From Adiantum capillus-veneris (Eukaryota > Streptophyta > Polypodiopsida > Polypodiales > Pteridaceae): a stretch of 64,000 nt of DNA. This document shows, piece after piece, positions 21,243 through 31,210 of the stretch; positions within the stretch are counted from its first letter, which is position 1, and each line of letters begins with the position of its first letter. The stretch covers positions 66,700,281 through 66,764,280 of the forward strand of contig CM043956.1 of assembly GCA_014529385.2 (NCBI GenBank), given 5' to 3'. The translations under genes were made by a program, and so were the position numbers. The notes beneath the pieces were generated by a model. The model ran no database searches. It was not told the DNA's origin and worked only from the letters and a program-made list of their open reading frames with translations.

Positions 21243-22281
21243 AAGTCTCCATCTCTAGGTCTTGTTGTCTACCCTGCTTCATGTCATACACAATTTTTTG
21301 TTGCTTTCCACCTACCTTATGATTTGGTCGCAACTCAAGGGAACCTGTCTCCCAATCTTGCCTAGCTTTCATAGCCATAAGCCAAGGTCTTCCAAGGATT
21401 AGCGGATAGCCCTCCCCCTTAGTTGGGATCACATAAGCATCAATTGAGATTGCGACACCAAAAGCTGAAACCTTCACTCCATTAACCTTTCCCACACAAG
21501 CCACCCTTACATTATTTTCCATCTTAGCTTGTAAGGAAGTTTGCTCGTTTACTTCCAAACCCAACCTGTGCATTAATTTCTCTGTCATAACACAAATCTC
21601 GGCTCCACCATCTACGTACACATTGGAGAATCGCTGACTCTGAATCTCTGCATCAATGACTGGCACGATATCCTTCATGCCTCTTGCACTAATAGACCCA
21701 ACTGACTTTGCCTTAGCCCTCCGGGTGCTGACCATCTTAGACCAGGTTCTACGCATCTTTGGGGAAAGGTGGAGAAGTTGCTGCCATGAAATCTTTGGTC
21801 CTTGCTTACTCACATCTGCTACCAGGTCGTAAGGTATGGATCCTACCCCAAGTGGAAAGTCTTCTACTCCTATGTGCCTCCTTGACCTACTCTTCCTTTT
21901 CTTGTCTCCTATCACTTGGGAGGAACCCTCATTCCCTTTATCCGGCTCTGAAGCTTCCATTTCATCAGTTCTTTGTCCCCTAACTCTCTTTATTGGCATG
22001 GCAACAGCTTCCTCCATTTTTTCTTTCCCTTTATCCTTACCATTGTCAAGACTTATGACAGAGACAGCCCTGTCCTCCCCTCCCGATGGTAGTGGAGGGA
22101 TCTCTGCTGGTGCTTGTGGTGGTGGAGAAGGGGTCCTCAATATTTGGATTGGTGGAGCCACGTGTGCATTTTGTCCATTTAGTGGCCTAGCTCGAGGAGG
22201 AGTGACTTGCTGGCGAGGAGGGCCGTCTTTGATTACCATTTCCTTGATAGCGTCGTGGATGGGGGCAATAATACATGCCAT
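21243..22281 (-). pseudogene. Tat gypsy protease region, interrupted by CACTA
   Basis: Coding frame overlaps the end of gag by 95 bp in another frame. The first 150 residues are Pro-rich linker. The aspartic protease motif reads VYVDGGAEICVMTEKLMHRL near residue 230 (DGGA in place of the usual DSGA/DTGA), then LILGRPWLMAMKA, the second conserved protease block. After YDMKQGRQQDLEMET the frame enters the transposon end; the true continuation is at 13314 and below. The gag/protease frame change may be a one-base indel or a frameshift site. The first codons need not be a real start. Confidence 0.85.
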
Positions 22282-23068
22282 GACCTACCTCTCCACAGTT
22301 GTAGCAAATGTACTCACGTGCTTGCCTTTGTCCTTCTTGTCTATTTCGTTCATTTCCTGGATGGGGAGCCCTTACACCTTGAACCAGATTGATGGACAGG
22401 CTCTCTAGTTGATTGGTGATTTGTTGAAGTAATTCTTGTTGAGAGGACTCTTGGTCTGTTGCTCCTGTCCCTGCTACTACCCTTGCCGTAGGTTGAGCTA
22501 GCGGTGGAGGCTCCATTCCCCCTTGTAGTTGAGCTTGGAATTTTAACTTCCTATCCTTCTCCCTTGCATAAGTCATCGCTTTATCAAAGGTATTTAGGAA
22601 TTTACCTTTTACCTTTTCTCGAAGGATCGGGTAAAGCCCTGCCAGGAAACAGTCCTTCTTTAGGCATTCTGGCGCCCTTTCTCCTTCACCTAGTGATGCA
22701 CACCATTTCTCCCACAGGTTGGAAAACTTTCCTTCATAGCTTCTATAGTCATTGGGTGATGTTTGGCGTAGCTCTAAGATCTGTCTCCATATCTCCTCTG
22801 GAGGCTCCTGGCGGCGAAATTCTTCGATGAAGACCATCTTTAAGGACTCCATCTTTAAGGCTCCCAGTCTCTCTTTCTTCAGGTGCCAAAGTTTGTACCA
22901 TAATTTTGCACCTTCCCTCAAGACCAAAGGAAAGGCCCTTAACTTAGTAGCTTCGTCATCCCTTCCCGATACCAGAAAGGCCATTTCCAAATTATCCAAA
23001 AAGTCTGGAGCAACCTCCCCAGGCTTACCATAAAAATTAGGGAAGGCCATAAGTGAGAGAGTAAACAA
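22187..23068 (-). CDS. gag: Tat gypsy gag (293 aa)
   Basis: Capsid-type retrotransposon gag: MAFPNFYGKPGEVAPDFLDN near the N-terminus, FPLVLREGAKLWY, FRRQEPPEEIWRQILELRQ and a FSNLWEKW segment, ending in a CCHC zinc knuckle CYNCGEVGHGMYYC near residue 260 (C-x2-C-x4-H-x4-C intact). Forms the particle and binds RNA in this family. The next frame (protease) overlaps the last 95 bp. The start may be MFTLSLMAF or the internal MAFPNF; both copies in the element keep both. Confidence 0.9.
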   Translation of the reverse strand: MFTLSLMAFPNFYGKPGEVAPDFLDNLEMAFLVSGRDDEATKLRAFPLVLREGAKLWYKLWHLKKERLGALKMESLKMVFIEEFRRQEPPEEIWRQILELRQTSPNDYRSYEGKFSNLWEKWCASLGEGERAPECLKKDCFLAGLYPILREKVKGKFLNTFDKAMTYAREKDRKLKFQAQLQGGMEPPPLAQPTARVVAGTGATDQESSQQELLQQITNQLESLSINLVQGVRAPHPGNERNRQEGQRQAREYICYNCGEVGHGMYYCPHPRRYQGNGNQRRPSSPASHSSSS

Positions 23069-23141
23069 TTACACAAACAGCTCCAATTTATTTTAAAATA
23101 GAGTATGGTAATTACAATTTGGAGCTTTAGCACAACTTAGC

Positions 23142-23381
23142 TCAAAATAGGATGAAGATCGACACATCAAAGGAATGGTAATAGTCTAGTAAGGGTAGAA
23201 TGACAGGATGAGGAGAGCGCAAGATTTCCCCAAGTCTCTCGGCTCCAAACAACAGGGCTATTCTTTGCTGATAAAAGATTTTTCTATCAATACAAATATT
23301 CACACGGATATGACGCACAAAATGGAAAGGAAACATGCGGGGATCATCATTCTCATTATTAGCATCCATACTTACACACAA
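23142..23381 (-). CDS. Pre-gag small protein, conserved across Tat elements (79 aa)
   Basis: Lies about 75 bp upstream of gag. Reads MDANNENDDPRMFPFHFVRH near the start, HIRVNICIDRKIFYQQR in the middle and ILPLLDYYHSFDVSIF at the end. Element B has the same module as FPFHFTPHIRLNIAI and ILPLVDYHRSFDVHIF. Two diverged elements keeping it argues for selection on the protein. No known domain recognised. Could be the last exon of a spliced pre-gag protein. Confidence 0.6.
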   Translation of the reverse strand: MCVSMDANNENDDPRMFPFHFVRHIRVNICIDRKIFYQQRIALLFGAERLGEILRSPHPVILPLLDYYHSFDVSIFILF

Positions 23382-23523
23382 GAGCCTAGCTTAGTTGCAC
23401 CACCTTGGGACCAATGAGCCTGATCAGCCACAGAAGTTCAGCACCTCGGATCACTTCGACTCTTCCTAATGCATCTGTGAAGACGTAAGGCGTGATGGCA
23501 ACACTTTGTACAATGCTGAGCCT

Positions 23524-23979
23524 TTAAGCAAGCATCAATTGGATGCTATTACCATAATCAGCATGACGAATGAAAGTGACACCATTAATGTGTAGCACAT
23601 CATCAACTAAGATAGTTTCCTTAGATTGAGATAACTTCTTGAAAATTAGCAGCAAAGGTAGGGCAGGGAGGCTTTTCACCCGGTCTCCAAAGCACTTAGG
23701 ACAATATCCAAAGTGATCTTCACGCGGACAGGAGGTTGGCTTGGGATTGGTGGTGTCTGGATTCACAAAGTGCACTGGGAGCACTCGCAGACGGGCGGCA
23801 ATCTTGTAGGCAAGCCTTCGCCTCTTTGCTTTAGGAGGATTTAGGGGTGAGAGTCGTGGTTGCAAGTTGGAGGTTGAAGTTGGTTGCTCACTAGCCTTTT
23901 TCTTGCTTGTAGTGGTCATGTAATCCCTTATTAATGAGATTAAGCCAAATGTTACCTTACGCTTGAGCACGCGCTGCAA
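23524..23979 (-). pseudogene. Pre-gag ORF1-like protein with nonsense mutation
   Basis: Same protein as 7010-7594 but ended early: a Lys codon AAA in the left copy is TAA here, after NSIQLMLA. The downstream frame still matches the left copy (RLSIVQSVAITPY..) to about 23410. Keeps the basic region KAKRRRLAYKI and the cluster CPREDHFGYCPKC. Confidence 0.65.
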
Positions 23980-24172
23980 CCTTGGGCCACTTAGGTGTAG
24001 AGGTGATCTTCCTCCTCTTAGTCGGCTCCTGAGGAAAGAGAGGTCTGGTGATGCTTTCTCTTCCCTTAATGTGTGTCACAGTACCTTCGTGTATGTTGAT
24101 GTAGAATATTTCAAGCTCGTGTGCGTTGGAGGTTTCTGGAGCACTCATAGGTTGAGAGGAGAGGTATATCAA
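23957..24172 (-). CDS. Pre-gag small ORF (71 aa), right copy
   Basis: Longer version of the left copy's 61-aa ORF; ends STPKWPKVAARAQA. Just past the last codons is GTAAGGTAAC, a possible splice donor leading toward the MTTTSKKK frame. Function unknown. Confidence 0.45.
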   Translation of the reverse strand: MIYLSSQPMSAPETSNAHELEIFYINIHEGTVTHIKGRESITRPLFPQEPTKRRKITSTPKWPKVAARAQA

Positions 24173-24348
24173 GCTCTTCTTCTTACTCTCCTTCGTTGGC
24201 GACGATCACGAACAAGGCATGTAGAAGAACTTACTTCTCGAATTTCACTGCAACCTGGTAACAAGACCTCGATGAAAGCTTTTAAGGCCTCTAAAGCCTC
24301 CTCCTCTTCTGTTCTCCAATTTGCAAACTCCTCACGCCATTCGTCCAT
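24169..24348 (-). CDS. First ORF after the primer site (59 aa), right copy
   Basis: Equivalent of 7793-7972, open over the same 60 codons with a few substitutions (FANWRTEEEEA here). Begins about 50 nt after the primer site. Acidic N-terminus, Arg-rich C-terminus, in-frame GTAAGT-like donor. Confidence 0.45.
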   Translation of the reverse strand: MDEWREEFANWRTEEEEALEALKAFIEVLLPGCSEIREVSSSTCLVRDRRQRRRVRRRA

Positions 24349-24398
24349 GTTGTAGATTGCACATCTTCATTGCTTGTGGACTCAAGGTCTGTGTAGCC

Positions 24399-24417
24399 CT
24401 CCTCCGTGGGAGCACCA
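24399..24417 (-). other. Candidate primer binding site of Tat element A
   Basis: Minus strand TGGTGCTCCCACGGAGGAG, three bases after the 5' LTR end. Position and conservation with element B support the call; tRNA not assigned. Confidence 0.65.
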
Positions 24418-24420
24418 AAA

Positions 24421-25889
24421 TGATAGCGGGAAAAAGAGCAATGCAATCGGGTGGCCTCTGTACTCGTGCACACTCCACAAACCACGCCTCATGCAAACAA
24501 GCAAAGAACAAAACAAAGGGGGGGCACCACCCTAAATTAAGAGGTTTAGGGACCTCACACATAGTGCACATAGGCAAGTGAGACTTCTGGCATTATCATG
24601 GCATCAAAACATATGGCAAAACACATAGAAACGAAGTTTAGGGACCTTATGTAGCATATATATACACAAGACATCAGCTTTACAATACAACGGCATCTGA
24701 TCATACATAACAAGGATATAGAGAAGCAAGCCAAGGATGGCATAATCCCTTGTAAAAAAAAACAATCAACCCAGCAAGTAGGTATGATCCTACTAGCAAC
24801 ACATCAATACCTTAGAGAATGATGGCGAGGATGGTGGCCATGGAGCATGAGAGAAGACTCCTTATTTAGGTTTTAGGGCTAGTAATGTAGCATACTAGAG
24901 GGAGAGAGAGAGAGGGAGAGAGAGTAGAGCTCCATCCATAGCTCCTCGTTGTGAGCAATGTCGTCATAGCTTCATTGCTTGGTGAAGTGTTTTTTTGAGT
25001 GAGAGAAGGCCTCCTTATATAGGTTTTTGAGAGGGTTTAGGATTAGGGCTAAACATGCTTAAATCCGCTGATTGGGGTTACTTTTTGCTTAGGGTGGTCA
25101 ACAGATTGAGGTCACCTGATATGTCACCATCAAGATATTCTCTAGAGTGATGTGAGAGGGGAGGGTGAATGCTGATTTTTCTGATTGTGACACATGGGGA
25201 TAAGGCCTTGACTAGCATTTAAGAGCAGGTAAGGTGGTTGTTGAAACTGGAGGTTCTGCACATGTCAGGGGGGGACCTGCTGGGTCCTCCTGAATATCAA
25301 ATTCTCAAAAAAATCTCAACCATGGCTTCTTTTGACATGTGTTCTTTGGAAAAATCAGCATGTCTCTTTTCAACTCAAAAGTCTTTATCCCTGTTGACTC
25401 ACCTTTACCATAAGATTTTCCCCTTTTCTCCTCCTGTAACTGCATTGTTGATGCCCAATCACTGCTTCTAGTAACAGTGAACTGTTACCTACCAAATACT
25501 TATTGTGCAGTAAAAAAGTCACTGTAGGTAAAAAGTGATTTGTATTTACCATGTAGGTGAAAAATATTTACTGTAGGTAAAAAATATTTACTGTCGGTAA
25601 AAAAGTGAAAACGGAGTATGCTGTGCTGTAAGTCCACACGAGCATCCTTGTGTAAATTTCACTAGAAACTCACACCTAGAATGGGCTATTCTGTAAGATA
25701 TAGGTTGTAGGCATGCATAAGAGCTCGTTCCCACGTATCTTCTGTCCATGGCACTTTTTACTCTTTGGTGCTTGTGAAGTAGATTTTTCTTCTCTTTCGA
25801 GATCCCTTGGACTAGAGTATCCTCATCTCCCCAACAACTGACTGTGCCTTTATTGCATCTTCAGAAGGGGTCCTAAAAACCATGCATCA
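24421..25889 (-). repeat. 5' LTR of Tat element A (about 1.47 kb)
   Basis: Matches 8045-9564; plus-strand borders TGATAGCGGG..CCATGCATCA. Minus-strand TATATAAGG near 25015 is a likely promoter box. Outer flank ACGTA. Confidence 0.92.
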
Positions 25890-28287
25890 ACGTAATCATA
25901 AACTCATCATGTGTATTAATCAGCATGTTAAACATGATGAAATAATCATGGGGCAAGTTCATACGTACTTAGTTAATCCATACATGCACCCGTATACGAA
26001 AAAACAATCACCGAGAGGGTTACTACTTAGAAAAACGACGTAGAGAGAGATGATGATGGCTATGGAGTTTAGAGCTTCTCACCGTGCTTTGGAATCGATT
26101 GGGGGCTATTGAAAGGCTTCTTGCTTTGCAGCAAGAGAGCGGTGATGAGAGTTATGTAGAGGTATCCGCCACGAAAGCTTTTGAAGAGAGCTTATTTTAG
26201 GAGCTTCTAAGTTAGAGATTTAGAAAATATATTTTAGTCGTTTTAGGTTTGGGTGGAATTTGGCAAAATCTTATTGTTGTCCAAAGTCGTTTGACCTCCC
26301 AAAGTCATGAGACTTTTCATCTCTTTATTATCAACCTTTGGTTACTTTTTCAATCCATGCTATACCGTCCAATTTCCATAGCTTCCACTTTTTGAGTTCC
26401 CATTCCACCTCTCGATGTTTTAGAGTAAAGTAATAATTTTTTTTTTCTTTACAAGTTTTGGAGACTTATTTGACTCTTAATAACAATCAGTCTACTCCCC
26501 TTATTTCATATGATATATTTTCAAGCCAAGGGAAACCTAATGATAAGTGCATTGTGTTTAAAATCTACATAAAAGATTTGAGCCAAGGGGTCCACCTTTC
26601 AAAAATACCTACAACACGTGCATTCAAGAGTTATTTATAAAATGCCTCTACACACACTTCACCATGAAATAAAAGACCTCGATTTCATCAAGAACTTGTA
26701 ACTTTTTTTGAGTTTTCTATTTTAAATCCCTTTTGTTAATATAGCTTTGTAACTATTTGATATATTAAAAACCCCTCCGAGTGAACTCACATGCTACACA
26801 TACATATTTTGAGGTGGAGTCCCCAAGGGATTGGAGCTCAAGTGTTGATCGAGTGGATGATACACATTGAAGCTGGTAGTGGGACATTGAATACAAATGT
26901 CCATAGAATCCATGATTTGATAGTAGCCTTGATTACAAAGTGTAAAATTGTGAGGGATATATTGAGTCCATATATGTTGACTTTCACAATTTATTAACAC
27001 AACCATATTTTCATACACTCCTTGTTTTAAGGGGAAACATAATCACTAAGGTTAGAGTCATCATCACTGGTTTATTTAGTCTTTTGTCCATAATATGTAG
27101 CATAAGGTGGTTACAAAGCAGTTTTGCCACCTCCAAAAAGACCAACATCTAGTTGGTAAAGGAATAAATTCTTTGTATAAGTAAGGAAAAAAACTATAAT
27201 GGAGATCTAGTGTGTGAAGGTTGCAAACAAGGGGTAAGAATCAATTTCCAAATAATTCCACAAAAATCCATTTGAGCAGATAGATATGGTATAAGATTGA
27301 CATGCTATTTTCAAGATCTACCACCTAAAATCACTATGGGATGGATATCAACATGAGTCTTCCTACACGTCTCTACTTTGAAAGGAAATGGTATGAGAAA
27401 AATCATTATCTAGCTAGTTGTAAATAGATTGATTTCTCTTTTTGAGGGGTCTTGGACTTAATGCAAATGACTTATGGTGGTAGTTCTTCAAGGGATACTT
27501 AATGACAATAAATATGTCAATTATTCCTTCCTTGAGGTGAAAAGGAATAATTCAATCACTAAATTCTTGTGAGTGCTACTAACCCATTAAATCTATATTG
27601 TGGTAGATAAGTTCTCAATACTCTATTATTTCTTGAAATTTATTTTTTGTTTGTGTGTTGTGCTTGAGGACTAGGAGGGTTAGGTCTAACCACTTCTCTT
27701 CTATCTAATTCACCCTCCTTAATTTGACGAGTAGAGTGACCCTATCCGGGATACCTTATAATTTCTATAGAACTTCAAAGACTCTACTGGTCAATAGTCT
27801 TTCATTTACATTCAAAGTATATTGCACCATTAACTAGTCTACATTATTCCAGCAACAGATATCCTCATCTTACAAATGTGTCAGCTTGGATATTTCCTTT
27901 GTTGTTCACCTAGAAATAAGTCAACTTAGAGTTTTCATTGTAAGTCAGAGTACCTGAAGTATCAAAGGAAATATGAGGTTACCACTTTGTTTCTCTTCCT
28001 TAGCACCTTACAAAACCCTAGCTTGGAGTTCTAGAATTTTTTCATTCATTTTAGCCTCCTTACAAGAAGAGCTATACTTTGTCAATTATACCCCAAACCA
28101 TCACCGCTCAATCCTATTTCTGATTGAAATTGTGATGATATCTAAAGAGGTGCCACACCAATATTGGCACTACTACCCCCTACTTAGGTATAATAGTATA
28201 TGTGTATGCATGTAGATACGTATCTATGTGAGTGAGCGTGTATGTACATATCTATACAAGTGCTCATGTGTGTGTATATGCATGTAT
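25890..28287. other. Noncoding stretch, no gene recognised
   Basis: AT-rich with scattered short frames only. 26040-26180 (gagagagatgatgatggctatggagttt..) resembles the R-U5 portion of the Tat LTR in word use, and may be an old LTR scrap. No motif-bearing ORF. Confidence 0.5.
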
Positions 28288-28860
28288 CATTAGGGAAAAT
28301 TTGGACTTTCAAAGGGGCCCTATAAGGACTTTTGACTTTCTCTCTCTTGTCCAAAATGGGCGTATGGTAATTTTTTTACAAATGAAATCAAAACTTGTCG
28401 GAAGTTTTGGATTTAGAATGTACTCATTGAGATCCATCCATTGATATATAGCATGGCATCAGATTCCTCATATTCTAGAAGATTCTATTTTTTGATGTGA
28501 CAACTCTGTCTTATAAATGGAATCTCTCCCTACATTTCAACTTTAGTGGGGAGGCCATAAATTGTACAAATAAACTCCAAATTTGTTGAAGTTTGGGTAT
28601 TTATAACCTACTTTCTAAGATCCTACTTTCTCCCTACATTTCAACTTTAGTGGGGAGGCCATAAATTGTACAAATAAACTCCAAATTTGTTGAAGTTTGG
28701 GTATTTATAACCTACTTTCTAAGATCCTTCCAATGATAGGCTGGTTGATAGGGTTTTGACAAAGCGTTCATGGACTTCACCGGGCTTCCCACTTTGGACA
28801 AGAGAGACAAAGTGAAACATCCTTATAGGGCCCCTTTGAGAGCCCAAACTTTCCATAATG
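28288..28860. mobile_element. MITE-like element with about 73-bp terminal inverted repeats
   Basis: 28288-28360 (cattagggaaaatttggac..tccaaaatggg) is the imperfect inverted copy of 28788-28860 (cccactttggacaagag..ccaaactttccataatg). Shared core: aaaggggccctataagga and tctctcttgtccaaa. The element is 573 bp and has no coding capacity. The superfamily is unresolved because no clear target duplication is visible next to the terminal cattaNggaaa. Confidence 0.7.
28525..28733. repeat. 104-bp tandem duplication inside the MITE
   Basis: Two adjacent, near-identical copies with a 104-bp period, each starting tccctacatttcaactttag and ending tactttctaagatcc. Being almost unchanged, it is a recent duplication. 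Confidence 0.92.
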
Positions 28861-30282
28861 GTAAGCACTAAGTATGATTCTATATACATATCTATATGTG
28901 GGTGTGTGTGTGTATGTACATATGTGTGTGTGTGTGTGTGTGTGTGTGTTTGTGTATGATAGACCTTGCATGTATACATCTAATATGTCTCTCTTTGTAG
29001 AATAGGTGTAGATTAGGTATATGTTAAGGTGGAAAAGAGCTTGCATGTATACATCTGATATACCTCTCTTTGTAAACTATGTGTAGCCTTCATATGTATT
29101 GACCCTTTAAAAAATATATATGTGAATATAATTCATCTTCAACCATTATTGGGAACAAAAATAGGCATCAAGCATGAATTGCCATTCCAAGCTTAAAATG
29201 GGGATTTGTAAACAAAAAGATTAGACTGAGTAGTACAGGGAATTGATGCATATGAATAACTCTTTTCAATAGAAATGGTGTTATTTAGTCTAGTTTATAT
29301 GGATCCCCATCAAGGGACATTGTGAATTTGTTTTTGGTGTGTGTTTGTCAATTAAGGCTAGGGATCCAAGAAGTCAAAGTTCCACCAAATTAGGATATAA
29401 TTGTGATGTGTTAGGCTATGTTAGCTGATACTAACGTGATCGCACAAGGTTATATTTCCATAAAAGCCTTACAACTATATGACACCAACTTCAAGGTTCA
29501 AATTATGGGTCATAAATATCTTTGTGTATGAGGCCGGATGGCGTATAGAGTGATAGCTAAATATGAACTCCAGCTTCAAAGCCTATATAGGTAGTCTCAA
29601 GTTTCTTGGATGCACAATGGTGGGGTAGAGAATTATAGCTGACTAAGGTTGAGAGCGGACCACCTGCTAACTATAAAAGTGTCTATCAATACGCTTTCAG
29701 GTAGATTTCAAGGTACCCTATATTTAGAGAGCCACTAAATTGGTTGATAATTAGTCCCGTTGTTTGTTATCCGGTGGAGAGTGTGTGTGTGTGTGGCCCT
29801 CCCCAAACCCTAGGAGAAGGCCTACATGGTGGGAAGTAGCTCCCACTATGTGGAACCCTACAACCAACCAAGTGTGAACAAATGAGTGAAAAAAATATCC
29901 AAGTGAATAGTATAAAGTGCTCAAAGAGGTATTTATCATATGTAGAAAGGTTACCATTTTGGAAATGTGATGCGAGTATAGATTATATATAAGCATCAAA
30001 TTCATAGAAAAGCCCAAGTATACATTGTCAAGTACTAAGTAAGAAAGAATCTCTTACTATTCTTCACCATAGCTGAATTGAATTATGTTCAAGACAATAG
30101 TTTCTGGTGTTTCTATATGGAATGGTCCAATACCCTGAAAAAACACTACATATTAGGTTCATATCTTTAGAGGTAATCAATGACAAAAAACTACTTCTAG
30201 ATCTGTATAGTTTTACAAATTTGTATATGTATATTAAATACATTTGAGAAGGATCCAATATGATATACAAAATTGCTGACCA
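28861..30282. other. Noncoding stretch with (GT)n and short repeats
   Basis: (GT)n at about 28924-28949. 28965-29010 and 29039-29085 are near-identical copies of cttgcatgtatacatctRatatRYctctctttgta. No gene seen to 30282. Confidence 0.55.
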
Positions 30283-30459
30283 TGTCAAGACAAGGGTCCT
30301 ACGAGGCAAGGCCCAACCTAGGGGGTCAGGGACCTAGGCCAAGGGCTTGGACTGGACCAGTGCGGATTGGGGATCCGCTTAGGGCAACAGCTAGGAGCTA
30401 GGCCTATATAAGGGGCGGTAGGGAGGAGGATCCTATGTCTCAGCTCCCTAGGTCTTACA
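30283..30459 (+). repeat. 5' LTR (177 bp) of the 30-36 kb element
   Basis: Contains ctaggcctatataaggggcgg (TATA box near 30403) followed by ggtagggaggaggatcct. Matches 35686-35862 with about a dozen differences by eye. Confidence 0.9.
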
Positions 30460-30475
30460 CTAGTATCACAGCAAG
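30460..30475 (+). other. Degenerate tRNA-iMet primer site
   Basis: ctagtatcacagcaag, compared with the plant consensus ttggtatcagagcagg or ttggtatcagagcaag. It lies immediately after the LTR end. Confidence 0.7.
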
Positions 30476-30578
30476 GTGGAGACGAAGGGGGAAGGTGGAG
30501 CCATGGTGGAGAAGAAGGCATGGAGCTCTCTCTCTCTGAAGCGTGGATCTCTCTCTTTCTCCCTCTCTTTCAAAAACT

Positions 30579-30731
<153 letters not shown>

Positions 30732-31137
30732 GGGGCTTGGAGCTCATGGAGGCCGTGTGAAGAAGCAGGGCCGTGGGCATGGCCCCTTGAAACCACAACC
30801 CGAAGAGGATGAAGTAGGGCCGAGGGAGCGCATGCTTGCCCGGGATTTTTCAATCAATGACCTGCACAGTTTGGCTTCGGCCTTTCTCCAAAGAGGAGTG
30901 CCATGGCCGTCTCACCAGTTTTCTTCTCTTCATCCTAGCCATCCTGGCAAAGGAGCGCCCGCTGCAACCACTTTCTTCGTCTCTCCGTTGCCGCAACCAG
31001 AACGCCATCGCTGCAGCAAGTTTAGGGCACATATTTTTTTAAGAAAAACTTGGGGCAAGTGCCCACGGGAACTTCACTACACTCCGACAGGCTTTCCTCA
31101 TCTTAGGGAAACAGAAGGGCATACACATTAAACCTTT

Positions 31138-31210
31138 TGGAGATGCGGGGTATCGATCCCCATACCTCTCGCATGCTAAGAGATCGCTCTACCATCTGAG
31201 CTACATACTA
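31138..31210 (-). tRNA. tRNA-Ala(AGC) pseudogene
   Basis: 73-nt match to plant tRNA-Ala: D-arm TAGCTCAGATGGTAGAGCG, anticodon loop TTAGCAT (AGC anticodon), T-arm GGGGATCGATACCCC with perfect stem, and 3' CATCTCCA. The 5' acceptor strand is changed (TAGTATG against the expected GGGGATG) so four of seven pairs are lost, and the anticodon stem has mismatches (ATCTC opposite GCGAG). Probably a dead copy. It lies inside the short-LTR element. Confidence 0.75.

Larger units (their letters stand above)
6505..25889 (-). mobile_element. Tat-lineage Ty3/gypsy element A plus a truncated tandem extension
   Basis: Minus-strand order from right to left: 5' LTR 24421-25889, primer site, pre-gag ORFs, gag, protease, [CACTA insertion 13315-21242], RT-RNase H-second RNase H-integrase, purine tract, LTR 8045-9564, then another primer site, pre-gag block and gag start ending at about 6505. 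Without the CACTA element the LTR-to-LTR unit is about 9.9 kb. A second intact-looking RNase H between the RT-linked RNase H and integrase marks the plant Tat lineage, which includes Ogre and Retand. The right outer flank begins ACGTA; a matching left target duplication is not expected because the left end is truncated. LTR copies are nearly identical by eye apart from small indels, so insertion is fairly recent. Confidence 0.9.
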
